Shown: positions 1 to 6,622, numbered from the stretch's first letter. The stretch is 6,622 nt of DNA from Puniceicoccales bacterium (GCA_030595525.1 JAUVDD010000094.1:1-6622), one strand, 5' to 3'. A program made the numbers and translations. The notes: generated by a model not told the origin, from the letters alone.

Positions 1-2259
1 GTGGTATATCACTGTCTGTGCTGAGCGTCTTTCTGTTGAATCACTCCTGAAAGTGTAAAGGCGATCCTTTAGGAAATCATGATAACGGGCTGAAAGTGTT
101 ACGGCGTAAAAACGGTTGATCAGCTGGTAAACCTTGTGGAACTCATAAGCTTCGTATGCCTCTGTTACCTGATCCGTCAGAACAGCGATTTCATTCAATG
201 CCCATTGATCGAGCGGTGTGAGATCAGCAGGATCCACTAGATCTGATTGCGGATCGAAGTCATACAAGTTGCCAATCTGGAAACGAAAAGTATTACGGAT
301 GGAACGATAAGTGTCTGCTGTGATCTTCATGATCTCACCGGACATGGCGACATCGTTTCTGTAGTCCGTACTCGCTACCCATAGGCGCAGGTTATCTCCA
401 CCGAATTGCTTGATTATATCCAGTGGGGAAATGACATTGCCTTGTGACTTGGACATGGCCCGGCCATTTCCATCGAGGACGAATCCATGAGTCAGGACAC
501 TCTTGAAGGGAGCCTTGTCTCTCGCACCGACGGATGTCAGCAGGGCATGCTGGAACCAACCGCGGTGCTGGTCGCTGCCTTCCAGATAGAGATCTGCCGG
601 TGAATGCAGGCGTTCATCCTGTTCAAGGACGGCCACATGAGAGGCACCGGAATCAAACCATACATCGAGGATATCGAATTCCTTTTCGTAATCATCCTCA
701 GATAAATCATCCGGCAAGAAGTGGGAAAGGGGTTCTGAGTACCAGACGTTTGTTCCCTTCTCGGCAACCACCTCCACGAATTTCCTGATAACATCCGGAA
801 CGAGCTCTGATTTACCGGTTTTCAAATTGCGGATAGAGGGAATCGGTACACCCCAGTGACGTTGACGACTGATACACCATTCCGGACGCCGTTCAACCAT
901 TCCCCGGATTCGTTCCCGACCCCAATCGGGAATCCACTCAACCGAGTTCTCGATAAGCTCCAATGCTTTTTCCCGAACGCCGCCGTCTGCCAGCTCCATG
1001 AACCATTGTTCTGTTGCCCGGAAAATAATCGGATGTTTGCTTCGCCAGCTATAAGGATACTCGTGGGAAACAATCTTGTCTGCCAACAGGATGCCTCGTT
1101 CGCGAAGGAATTCGACGATCTTTGGGTTAGCTTTAAAAACAAATTCTCCCTCCATGGCTGAGAACTCATCCGTGTAGCAGCCTTTGTCATCGACAGGGCA
1201 AAAGACTGGCAAACCATAGGCCTGACCAATTGTGAAGTCGTCCGCACCATGTCCAGGAGCAATGTGGACGCATCCGGTACCCTGTTCCAAGGTTACATGT
1301 TCGCCCAGCATGACCAGACTTTCCGCATTTTCAAAGATCGGATGCTTTGCCTTAGCCCGGTCAAACGCGGTGGCTTTAAAATTTGCAACGACCTTCGTCT
1401 CTTCCAATCCACAATCTTCGAGAAATGCCTCAAGCAATTCCTTTGCTACAACATAATGTGAGCCGGATTGCGCTTTTACGGCAACGTAATCGAATTCCGG
1501 ATGCATGCAGACCCCCAGATTCGCTGGCATGGTCCAAGGTGTCGTGGTCCAGATCACCAATGATACATCCTCTAGATCTGCGATTGGAGCAATTGAGGAG
1601 GGATCAACCAGTTGCATGGCAACGTAGATGGATGGTGATTTGTGAGTATGGTATTCAATCTCCGCTTCAGCCAGGGCTGTGCGGAAAATCGGATCCCAGT
1701 GAACTGCCTTGTGGCCCTTGCGGATAAGGTTTTTTTCCACCAGCGAGAGAAGTACATTTAAAATCCCGGTTTCGTAAGTATGGGTAACCGTGGAGTAGGG
1801 ATTATCCCAATCACCAAGGATTCCCAGTCTCTTGAACTGTTCCTTCTGCCTGTCGATCTGACCTAACGCGTAGCTGTGGCAAAGCTGTCGAAGTTCCTTC
1901 GGATCCATGTCATGGATCTTGTTGCCGATTTTTTTTAGAATCTGTTGTTCAATCGGTAAACCATGGCAATCCCAGCCTGGGACATAGGGGGCCCTGTACC
2001 CACGCATGGATTTATACCGAACAACGATGTCCTTGAGGATCTTGTTGAGAGCGTGCCCTATGTGAATGTCGCCATTCGCGTAGGGAGGACCATCATGAAG
2101 AATGAATGTTGGCCCATTTGCCCGGTTCTCCAAGGTCTTCTTGTAAAGTTCCTGTTCATCCCATTCAGCAAAGCGCTCCGGTTCCCTCTTTGCGAGATTG
2201 CCGCGCATCGGGAATGAAGTCTCTGGGAGATTGAGCGTATCTTTTAAATCTGTGGCCAT
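1..2259 (-). CDS. ileS: Isoleucyl-tRNA synthetase, 5' part of gene (runs off the window)
   Basis: Cytoplasmic class I aminoacyl-tRNA synthetase that charges tRNA-Ile with isoleucine using ATP. Reading from the ATG at 2259, the frame stays open for 753 codons to base 1. The N-terminus ([20 protein letters not shown]) closely resembles E. coli IleS and fixes the start. Visible motifs are [11 protein letters not shown] with HIGH at residues 66-69, editing-domain (CP1) motifs [11 protein letters not shown] at 237-247 and [16 protein letters not shown] at 327-342, [10 protein letters not shown] at 461-470, and the KMSKS loop as AMSKS at 601-605. The first Lys of KMSKS is Ala, but the second Lys (604), the more important one in the family, is kept. 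These are features of the bacterial type 1 enzyme. Family length is about 930-940 residues, so the anticodon-binding end and C-terminal zinc finger lie outside. The only SD-like string (AAGGA) is 15 nt before the ATG, unusually far. The upstream gene is the small membrane protein, 110 bp away. Confidence 0.98.
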   Translation of the reverse strand, partial: MATDLKDTLNLPETSFPMRGNLAKREPERFAEWDEQELYKKTLENRANGPTFILHDGPPYANGDIHIGHALNKILKDIVVRYKSMRGYRAPYVPGWDCHGLPIEQQILKKIGNKIHDMDPKELRQLCHSYALGQIDRQKEQFKRLGILGDWDNPYSTVTHTYETGILNVLLSLVEKNLIRKGHKAVHWDPIFRTALAEAEIEYHTHKSPSIYVAMQLVDPSSIAPIADLEDVSLVIWTTTPWTMPANLGVCMHPEFDYVAVKAQSGSHYVVAKELLEAFLEDCGLEETKVVANFKATAFDRAKAKHPIFENAESLVMLGEHVTLEQGTGCVHIAPGHGADDFTIGQAYGLPVFCPVDDKGCYTDEFSAMEGEFVFKANPKIVEFLRERGILLADKIVSHEYPYSWRSKHPIIFRATEQWFMELADGGVREKALELIENSVEWIPDWGRERIRGMVERRPEWCISRQRHWGVPIPSIRNLKTGKSELVPDVIRKFVEVVAEKGTNVWYSEPLSHFLPDDLSEDDYEKEFDILDVWFDSGASHVAVLEQDERLHSPADLYLEGSDQHRGWFQHALLTSVGARDKAPFKSVLTHGFVLDGNGRAMSKSQGNVISPLDIIKQFGGDNLRLWVASTDYRNDVAMSGEIMKITADTYRSIRNTFRFQIGNLYDFDPQSDLVDPADLTPLDQWALNEIAVLTDQVTEAYEAYEFHKVYQLINRFYAVTLSARYHDFLKDRLYTFRSDSTERRSAQTVIYH

Positions 2260-2369
2260 TTCGATGGGTACTAATCCTTGTAAATCCAAGGCGTTAGAAA
2301 GCCGCAAAATGCTGAATGAATCGGTCAAGTCAAGCCAACAGCAACCAGATTGCTTCCCTATGGGAAGAA
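2260..2369. other. Intergenic spacer before ileS
   Basis: Longest gene-free stretch in the window, 110 bp. It may hold the ileS promoter. On the minus strand there is a TTGACTTGACC string (2323-2333) resembling a -35 box, but the best -10 match 16 bp downstream (CATTTT) fits only three of six consensus positions, so no promoter can be called. There is no T-box-like leader: the spacer is too short and lacks a terminator hairpin with a U-run. The frame of ileS stays open upstream to a TGA at 2400-2398, but without an ATG and without similarity to the IleS family, so this is not read as coding. Confidence 0.5.
2341..2367. repeat. Two adjacent small inverted repeats after the orphan gene
   Basis: A perfect 6-bp inverted repeat, cttccc-tat-gggaag (2353-2367), begins two bases after the stop codon of the small membrane protein gene. 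Next to it lies gcaa-ccaga-ttgc (2341-2353). On the transcribed minus strand neither is followed by a run of T, so this is not a standard intrinsic terminator. It may be an RNA-stabilising or processing hairpin, or chance. The stems are seen directly; any role is a guess. Confidence 0.3.
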
Positions 2370-2633
2370 CTAGAATAGACTTAGGGCCCGACTGCTTTCA
2401 ATTGCGACCCAAATGAAGATCGCCACAACCAGAATTATCAGAATCAAAATGGCCTTTTTCTTCCTTCGACGAGAACGCAGATAGGGGTCGTCATCGGCCT
2501 GCCAGAATTTGGTCTGATTCAGATGCGCGAAGAAGCCCGCTTTAAAAACGCCCTGATAGTGTCGTTTATCAAACCGGTAACGGGAGCGACCCATCCGTTT
2601 TTCCGCTCTCCAGATGAAAAATCTGCGCAGCAT
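2370..2633 (-). CDS. Small basic protein with one C-terminal membrane helix, unknown function
   Basis: An 87-residue protein I do not recognise. Residues 1-60 are soluble and strongly basic with many aromatics (RRFFIWR near the start, YRFDKRHY at 19-26, [11 protein letters not shown] at 34-44). A short acidic patch DDD follows at 47-49, then RRRKKK at 55-60 directly before a hydrophobic helix at about 61-78 rich in Ile, Leu and Val. The tail after the helix is only about nine residues. By the positive-inside rule the basic N-terminal part should face the cytoplasm, giving a tail-anchored layout. The start at 2633 has AGGG seven bases upstream; Met14 (2594) is an alternative start. It lies 48 bp after mmdB and 110 bp before ileS on the same strand, so it could be the last gene of the decarboxylase operon or belong with ileS. 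There is no signal peptide and no enzyme motif. That it is a real gene is supported by its fit between genes and its well-formed membrane helix. Confidence 0.75.
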   Translation of the reverse strand: MLRRFFIWRAEKRMGRSRYRFDKRHYQGVFKAGFFAHLNQTKFWQADDDPYLRSRRRKKKAILILIILVVAIFIWVAIESSRALSLF

Positions 2634-2681
2634 GGGGAAACCCTAAAGGAAATCCCAAGTAATTAGCAACAGGAACTTCTA

Positions 2682-3818
2682 TCAACCGCCCAAAGTGGCG
2701 ATAAAATATCCAGCTGCAAGAGCACTTCCAATAACACCGGCTACGTTTGGTCCCATAGCGTGCATCAGCAGGAAATTACGCGGATCGGCTTTTTGTCCTT
2801 CCACCTGACTGACGCGGGCGGCCATCGGAACGGCACTGACACCTGCGGAACCAATCAGAGGATTGATCTTATTCTTGCTGAAGACATTCATCAGCTTGGC
2901 CATCAGGACACCACTCGCTGTTGCGATGATAAAGGCAATCACACCGAGAAGGAGAATACCCAGGGTCTTCGGATCGAGGAACTTGTCGTATCCCATCTTC
3001 AGACCAACGGTAAGGCCGAGGAAAATTGTAACGATGTTGATGATTTCATTCTGCGCTGCATGTAGCAGGCGTTCGGTTACCCCGTTTTCACGAATGAAAT
3101 TCCCGATAAAGAGCATGGAAATCAGCGGAGCAGCAGCAGGTACCACCAATAGACAGAAGGACATCACCACAATGGCGAACACCATCTTTTCCACTTTCGA
3201 TACCCGGCGTAGGGATTGCATCCGGATTTTCCGTTCTTTTTCTGTCGTCAACAAACGCATAACCGGCGGTTGAATGACCGGAACGAGTGCCATGTAGGAA
3301 TAAGCGGCAACTGCGATGGCTCCCAACAGGTGCGGTGCCAGCTTATTGGCCACAAAAATGGAAGTGGGTCCGTCTGCACCACCAATGATCCCGATAGCGG
3401 CAGCTTCGTTAATGGTGAATATGCCCATGCCGACTGCGGCAAAGAAAGTGGCAAAAATCCCGAACTGAGCGGCAGCACCGAGCAGAAGGGTACGCGGGTT
3501 GGCTATCAGCGGACCAAAGTCAGTCAGGGCGCCGACCCCCAAGAAAATTAAGGGAGGAAAAATCTCCAGCTTAACTCCCATCTGGATGTAGTAGAACAAG
3601 CCACCCGCTGTCTCTGCTGTGGGTTCCTGCAGTATGAATTCGTGAATGGGAAGGTTGGCTAGCAGAGCTCCCAGAGCGATCGGGACGAGAAGCAATGGTT
3701 CGAACTGCTTAACAACGGCCAGATACAGGAGTCCGCCAATAATCAACCACATCACGACCATTTCCAACTTAAGCGCGGCAAAGCCAGTGGCTTGAAGAAC
3801 ATCGAGAAGGGATTCCAT
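2682..3818 (-). CDS. mmdB: Na+-translocating methylmalonyl-CoA/oxaloacetate decarboxylase, beta subunit
   Basis: Integral membrane subunit of the sodium-pump decarboxylases (OadB/MmdB/GcdB family). It decarboxylates carboxybiotin carried by MmdC and couples this to Na+ export. The 378 residues match the short MmdB type (about 370-390) rather than Klebsiella OadB (about 433). Many hydrophobic helices are evident. Residues shown by mutagenesis in Klebsiella OadB to matter for Na+ and proton handling are all present by motif alignment: the Asp of GGADGPT (D149, for D203), Y175 (for Y229), and in the segment [17 protein letters not shown] residues N319, G323, S328 and R335 (for N373, G377, S382, R389). 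The start ATG lies 18 bp after the mmdC stop, and there is no visible Shine-Dalgarno sequence in CCCAATACCCCGATAGAC before it. The exact substrate is inferred from neighbours mce and mmdA; the subunit alone cannot distinguish methylmalonyl-CoA, oxaloacetate or glutaconyl-CoA systems. Confidence 0.96.
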   Translation of the reverse strand: MESLLDVLQATGFAALKLEMVVMWLIIGGLLYLAVVKQFEPLLLVPIALGALLANLPIHEFILQEPTAETAGGLFYYIQMGVKLEIFPPLIFLGVGALTDFGPLIANPRTLLLGAAAQFGIFATFFAAVGMGIFTINEAAAIGIIGGADGPTSIFVANKLAPHLLGAIAVAAYSYMALVPVIQPPVMRLLTTEKERKIRMQSLRRVSKVEKMVFAIVVMSFCLLVVPAAAPLISMLFIGNFIRENGVTERLLHAAQNEIINIVTIFLGLTVGLKMGYDKFLDPKTLGILLLGVIAFIIATASGVLMAKLMNVFSKNKINPLIGSAGVSAVPMAARVSQVEGQKADPRNFLLMHAMGPNVAGVIGSALAAGYFIATLGG

Positions 3819-3836
3819 GTCTATCGGGGTATTGGG

Positions 3837-4223
3837 TTATTCAATTGTAAGGAGAGCTTGTCCTTCTTCCACTGCGTCACCAGCGGATACATGGACGGCC
3901 TTGAGCGTGCCACCATTCGGGGCACTGACGAAAGTGTTCATCTTCATGGCTTCAAGTGTGATGACCTGTTGGCCAGCTTGCACTTGGGCGCCGATGGCGA
4001 CATCAATCGATACGACTTTGCCAGCCAGAGGACTGGGAACGCTGCCGCCACCAGTTGGTGCTGCTGCAGCCGGTGGCGCCGGTGGCGCTGCTACAGCTGC
4101 GGCTCCTGCCGAACGGGCCGGACGTGCTCCTCCTGTCGGAGCAGCATTGCTTTCTTCGCCGATGACTTCGGCCACGACGTCGTATGACTTGCCGTTAAGT
4201 GTGATGCGGAATTGCTTCTTCAT
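3837..4223 (-). CDS. mmdC: Biotin carboxyl carrier subunit of the decarboxylase (gamma type)
   Basis: A 128-residue biotin carrier that shuttles the carboxyl group from MmdA to MmdB. It has three parts: an N-terminal beta-rich stretch (residues 1-22, MKKQFRITLNGKSYDV), a flexible Ala/Pro/Gly linker (about 27-62), and a biotinyl/lipoyl domain (about 63-128). The biotin attachment site is EAMKMN with Lys94 as the predicted biotinylated residue. Length and layout match the free-standing MmdC/GcdC carrier proteins of sodium pumps, and differ from AccB by the N-terminal form and the context. A biotin ligase (BirA) must act on it; none is in the window. It starts 29 bp after the mmdD stop, in an A/T-rich leader without a Shine-Dalgarno sequence (TTTCATCAAAATG). 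An accB-like role in fatty-acid synthesis is unlikely because no accC is adjacent. Confidence 0.96.
   Translation of the reverse strand: MKKQFRITLNGKSYDVVAEVIGEESNAAPTGGARPARSAGAAAVAAPPAPPAAAAPTGGGSVPSPLAGKVVSIDVAIGAQVQAGQQVITLEAMKMNTFVSAPNGGTLKAVHVSAGDAVEEGQALLTIE
4072..4089. repeat. Short tandem repeat in the mmdC linker
   Basis: The plus-strand text ggtggcgcc is followed at once by ggtggcgct, two 9-bp units differing at the last base. It lies in the GC-rich part of mmdC that encodes the Ala/Pro linker. Such low-complexity coding can change length by slippage in multiples of three codons without breaking the frame. It also explains long open frames on the opposite strand here. Confidence 0.6.
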
Positions 4224-4252
4224 TTTGATGAAATAAAATTGTATTGTTTAAA

Positions 4253-4582
4253 TTATCGGATCCGGCGGGAAGAAAAGTGTTCCCGGCGACCTTCACGGTT
4301 CCAGTCGGTTGTTCTACCTCGACCGATGGATACGATGCGCGAGCGGCGGCCCATCAGGGTGGCCACTACGGCTGCTATGGCGGCGACTTCTTCCTCGGCT
4401 GGCTCACCTTCACCTCCTGCAGGGACTGGAGCGGAAGAGACAGCACGCGCTTCGACACGGATAAAAAACTTGCCGATCACCGCTGTCAAAACCCACAGCA
4501 AAGTGAGCGCAAACAAGACGACACAAAAGCCGATTAGATGTTCGAGTGAGTCAACAAATGAACTGCTTGCAATGATAGACAT
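4253..4582 (-). CDS. mmdD: OadG/MmdD-type small membrane subunit of the decarboxylase
   Basis: A 109-residue protein with one N-terminal transmembrane helix (about 16-38, LIGFCVVLFALTLLWVLTAVIG), a Pro/Gly/Glu linker (51-65) and a basic C-terminal part. In the OadG/MmdD family this subunit is needed for assembly and links the soluble carboxyltransferase to the membrane subunit. After the linker comes EEEVAAIAAVVATLMG (63-78), then RIVSIGRG (82-89) and a C-terminal motif with W94, EGRR at 97-100 and ending RRIR. The form W..EGRR..F..(H/R)RIR is one I associate with OadG homologues of the mmd type. The gene sits between mmdA and mmdC, the usual place in mmd operons, 30 bp after mmdA. No Shine-Dalgarno sequence is visible before the ATG (CTACAACGTTTGATATG). 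Sequence conservation in this family is low, so the call leans on order, helix position and the C-terminal motif. Confidence 0.88.
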   Translation of the reverse strand: MSIIASSSFVDSLEHLIGFCVVLFALTLLWVLTAVIGKFFIRVEARAVSSAPVPAGGEGEPAEEEVAAIAAVVATLMGRRSRIVSIGRGRTTDWNREGRREHFSSRRIR

Positions 4583-4612
4583 ATCAAACGTTGTAGAGAT
4601 AAAATTAATAAG

Positions 4613-6166
4613 TTAAAGAGGAATATTCCCGTGTTTTTTAGGAGGACGAGTTTCGCGCTTGGAAAGCAGGGTTCTCAGTCCCAGTGAGACGGCCCCTCGA
4701 GTATGGTCTGGGTCGATGACATCCGTTATCAGAGCATTTGCAGCCGCTTGGTATGGCGAAGCAAATTCATCCCTGTAGGCTTCCCTCAATTCTTTTCTGG
4801 TCGCGTCAGGATCATCGGATTCCTTGATCTGTTTTCCGAAAACAATATTCACTGCACCGTCTGCTCCCATGACCGCGATTTCTGCGGTTGGCCAAGCAAA
4901 GACCAAATCTGCTCCAAGGTCGGAGCTGCACATTGCCAGATAGGCTCCACCGTAGGCCTTGCGCATGATGACAGTAATTTTCGGCACGGTCGAAGCTGCG
5001 TAACCAAACAGCATTTTGGCACCGTGACGGATGATCCCGTTGCGCTCCTGGGATAATCCCGGGAAGAATCCTGGAACATCCACCAGCGTCACAAGTGGAA
5101 TTGAGTAGATATTACAAACCCGGACAAATCTGGCCCCCTTGTCAGACGCGTCAATATCCAGACAGCCGGCCTTAACCTTTGGCTGATTGGCCACGATTCC
5201 AACAACTACGCCATCAATTCGTGCAAACCCAGTAACAAGATTGGCAGCGAAGTCCGGCATGATTTCAAAGAAAGTATCCTCATCGACCAATGCATCGATG
5301 ACTTCGTGCACATCGAATGCTGTCTTCGGATCCGCCGGAATGATTTTATTAAAACGATCAATCGGATCAAGACTGAGGGATTCAGTCAGGTGGTGAGGAG
5401 CATCATCGATATTGTTCTCCGGCAAATATGAAAGCAGAGTCTGAGCCAGCTCAATGGCGTGGGCATCGTCCTCGGCAATTAAATGGATGTTGCCACTGAC
5501 ACTGGCATGAGCATCTGCGGTGGCAAATTGCTCCAGCTTGGCCTTTTCCCCTGTGGCTGCCTCAATGACCTGTGGTCCACAGATGAACATGCTCGCGTTC
5601 TTGCGAGTCATGATGAGAAAGTCTGTCAGGGCAGGGGAGTAAGCCGCACCGCCTGCACAAGGACCAGCAATGATGGCCACCTGTGGGATCAGACCGGAGC
5701 ACTGTACGTTGCGGAAGAAAATCTTTCCGTAACCGGACAGTGAATCCACACCTTCCTGAATGCGTGCTCCTCCAGAATCGTTGACGCCGACAATCGGGAT
5801 ACCCGCCTTGATGGCGTAGTCCATGATGTCACAGACTTTTTTGGCATGGATGCGTCCGAGTGCTCCGCCGCCGACTGTGAAATCGTGAGCGAAAGCAGCT
5901 ACTGGGCGGCCGTCGATATAACCGGTCCCCGTAACAACCCCGTCACCGGGCATCTTCCGCTTTTCCATTCCAAAGCTCTTACAGGAGTGCTGGGCATGCA
6001 TCCCGAATTCCTGGAATGTATTTTCATCAAACAAATGTACCAGGCGTTCCCGGGCGGTCATCAAGCCCTTGTCCCTGCGCTTCTTCTGTTTTTCCTCGCC
6101 CCCGCCTTTCATCGCCGTATCACGACGCTTCTCAAGGTCTTTTAGTAGTTTGCGATCAATTGGCAT
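4613..6166 (-). CDS. mmdA: Methylmalonyl-CoA decarboxylase, carboxyltransferase (alpha) subunit
   Basis: A soluble carboxyltransferase of 517 residues, the usual length for MmdA, PccB and transcarboxylase 12S. It transfers the carboxyl group of (S)-methylmalonyl-CoA to biotin on MmdC, leaving propionyl-CoA. Two crotonase-like halves are visible. The N-terminal half has GDGVVTGTG (74-82), HDFTVGGGALG (94-104), DSGGARIQEG (130-139) and the oxyanion-hole region GPCAGGAAYSPALTDF (168-183). The C-terminal half has VDVPGFFPG (362-370), GIIRHGAKM (377-385), RKAYGGAYLAM (402-412) and AWPTAEIAVMGADGAVNIVF (424-443). The tail (DDPDATRKE..., TRPPKKHGNIPL) strongly resembles that of Propionibacterium transcarboxylase 12S. 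An AGGGAT six bases before the ATG is a reasonable ribosome binding site, and mce ends 19 bp upstream. By sequence alone it could also be the beta subunit of an ATP-dependent propionyl-CoA carboxylase. The adjacent mmdD, mmdC and mmdB and the lack of a biotin carboxylase gene favour the decarboxylase. Confidence 0.96.
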   Translation of the reverse strand: MPIDRKLLKDLEKRRDTAMKGGGEEKQKKRRDKGLMTARERLVHLFDENTFQEFGMHAQHSCKSFGMEKRKMPGDGVVTGTGYIDGRPVAAFAHDFTVGGGALGRIHAKKVCDIMDYAIKAGIPIVGVNDSGGARIQEGVDSLSGYGKIFFRNVQCSGLIPQVAIIAGPCAGGAAYSPALTDFLIMTRKNASMFICGPQVIEAATGEKAKLEQFATADAHASVSGNIHLIAEDDAHAIELAQTLLSYLPENNIDDAPHHLTESLSLDPIDRFNKIIPADPKTAFDVHEVIDALVDEDTFFEIMPDFAANLVTGFARIDGVVVGIVANQPKVKAGCLDIDASDKGARFVRVCNIYSIPLVTLVDVPGFFPGLSQERNGIIRHGAKMLFGYAASTVPKITVIMRKAYGGAYLAMCSSDLGADLVFAWPTAEIAVMGADGAVNIVFGKQIKESDDPDATRKELREAYRDEFASPYQAAANALITDVIDPDHTRGAVSLGLRTLLSKRETRPPKKHGNIPL

Positions 6167-6172
6167 TTTCTG

Positions 6173-6178
6173 ATCCCT
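6173..6178 (-). promoter_or_regulatory. Ribosome binding site of mmdA
   Basis: AGGGAT on the minus strand, six bases before the mmdA ATG, within the 19-bp gap after mce. It supports the start at 6166. It is the clearest Shine-Dalgarno-like site in the decarboxylase operon; mmdD, mmdC and mmdB have none. Confidence 0.55.
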
Positions 6179-6185
6179 ATTGAAA

Positions 6186-6593
6186 TTAGTCTTCTTTTTC
6201 TGTGCAGAATTCCGTGAGAACTCCGTGAGTGGATTTTGGATGAAGGAAGGCCACCAGCTTGTTGGCTGCTCCTTCGAACGGGACCTCGTGGATCAGGCGT
6301 GCTCCGGATTCGGAAGCCTTCTTCAATTGGCCAGTGATGTCATCGGTCTTGAAAGCGATATGATGGACGCCTTCTCCGTTTCTTTCGATGAATTTGGCGA
6401 TCGGACTTTCCGGATCTGTTGCTTCGAGCAGCTCCAGATGTACTTCTCCACAGTGGAAAAAAGCGGTTTTTACCTTCTGGGATGCCACTTCTTCCACCAT
6501 TTCACAATGTAGTCCTAGCGTCTTTTCATAATAACGGATCCCTTCTTCGAGGGATTTTACCGCTATTCCAATATGATCGATTTGCTGTATCAT
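6186..6593 (-). CDS. mce: Methylmalonyl-CoA epimerase
   Basis: A 135-residue vicinal-oxygen-chelate (glyoxalase-fold) enzyme that interconverts (R)- and (S)-methylmalonyl-CoA, joining the B12-dependent mutase to the decarboxylase or carboxylase. Motifs of the family are all present: DHIGIAV (6-12) with metal ligand His7, LELLE (53-57) with likely ligand Glu54, SPIAKF (63-68), GEGVHHIAFKTDDI (73-86) with a ligand at His77/78, VAFLHPKSTHGVLTEF (114-129) with Glu128 near the C-terminus. Length is normal for the short bacterial type (about 130-150). It is complete, starting 29 bp inside the right edge of the window with GGA seven bases before the ATG (GGAAAATATAATG). It is the first gene of the group visible here; a promoter or further genes, such as the mutase, may lie beyond the edge. 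Placement directly before mmdA strongly supports methylmalonyl-CoA as the substrate of the pump. Confidence 0.97.
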   Translation of the reverse strand: MIQQIDHIGIAVKSLEEGIRYYEKTLGLHCEMVEEVASQKVKTAFFHCGEVHLELLEATDPESPIAKFIERNGEGVHHIAFKTDDITGQLKKASESGARLIHEVPFEGAANKLVAFLHPKSTHGVLTEFCTEKED

Positions 6594-6622
6594 TATATTT
6601 TCCAGTTGTCTGTTAATTTTTA

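Noticed and set aside
534..794. Overlapping short open frames on both strands within ileS
   Set aside because: Both are shadows of the continuous ileS frame in this interval, which encodes the expected segment leading to the KMSKS region.
822..1262. A 146-codon minus-strand open frame inside ileS
   Set aside because: It is out of frame with ileS. The ileS frame is continuous here and carries the [10 protein letters not shown] motif, so there is no frameshift and no separate gene.
2260..2400. N-terminal extension of ileS upstream of the ATG at 2259
   Set aside because: The frame is open back to a TGA at 2400-2398, but there is no ATG, only TTG/ATT-type codons, and the IleS family's N-terminus aligns exactly from the ATG at 2259.
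2634..2663. Possible terminator after mmdB in the text ggggaaaccctaaaggaaat and following ccc
   Set aside because: Only three G-C pairs can form before A-A mismatches, and there is no U-run on the transcribed strand, so this is not a believable terminator.
2863..3273. A 136-codon plus-strand open frame opposite mmdB
   Set aside because: It lies fully inside the well-supported mmdB gene on the other strand, and its product is rich in Arg/Thr/Ile with no family resemblance.
3817..4236. A 139-codon plus-strand open frame opposite mmdC
   Set aside because: It mirrors the GC-rich Ala/Pro linker and biotinyl domain of mmdC, whose EAMKMN motif is unmistakable. The plus-strand product is low-complexity with no recognisable domain.
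6180..6512. A 110-codon plus-strand open frame opposite mce
   Set aside because: It is opposite the complete epimerase gene, which shows all its metal-ligand motifs; the plus-strand product has no recognisable features.

Overview
The window carries six genes and one gene cut by the window edge, all on the minus strand, so it reads from right to left. It looks like a chromosomal segment of a Gram-negative bacterium of moderate GC. My best guess is the Verrucomicrobiota (Opitutae/Puniceicoccales-like) or a neighbouring PVC lineage. That rests on the overall style of the proteins and on the weak use of Shine-Dalgarno sequences. No phylogenetic marker settles it.

Right part (6593 down to 2682): a compact operon with gaps of 18-30 bp. 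In order it encodes methylmalonyl-CoA epimerase (mce), the methylmalonyl-CoA carboxyltransferase (mmdA), a one-helix OadG/MmdD-type subunit, a biotin carrier protein (mmdC) and the multi-helix Na+-pumping decarboxylase subunit (mmdB). Together these are the full set for a sodium-translocating methylmalonyl-CoA decarboxylase. The epimerase supplies (S)-methylmalonyl-CoA. MmdA moves its carboxyl group onto the biotin of MmdC. MmdB decarboxylates carboxybiotin and exports Na+. MmdD holds the soluble and membrane parts together. This fits the succinate-to-propionate route, or in reverse a way of handling propionyl-CoA.

Middle (2633 down to 2260): a small orphan gene for a very basic protein with one C-terminal membrane helix, followed by a 110-bp spacer with small inverted repeats.

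Left part (2259 down to 1): the first 753 codons of isoleucyl-tRNA synthetase (ileS), uninterrupted, with its C-terminal part beyond the window. No RNA genes, mobile elements, CRISPR arrays or pseudogenes were seen. I found no clearly new system. The points most worth a second look are the orphan membrane protein, the run of decarboxylase genes without Shine-Dalgarno sequences, and the physiological direction of the sodium-pump operon.
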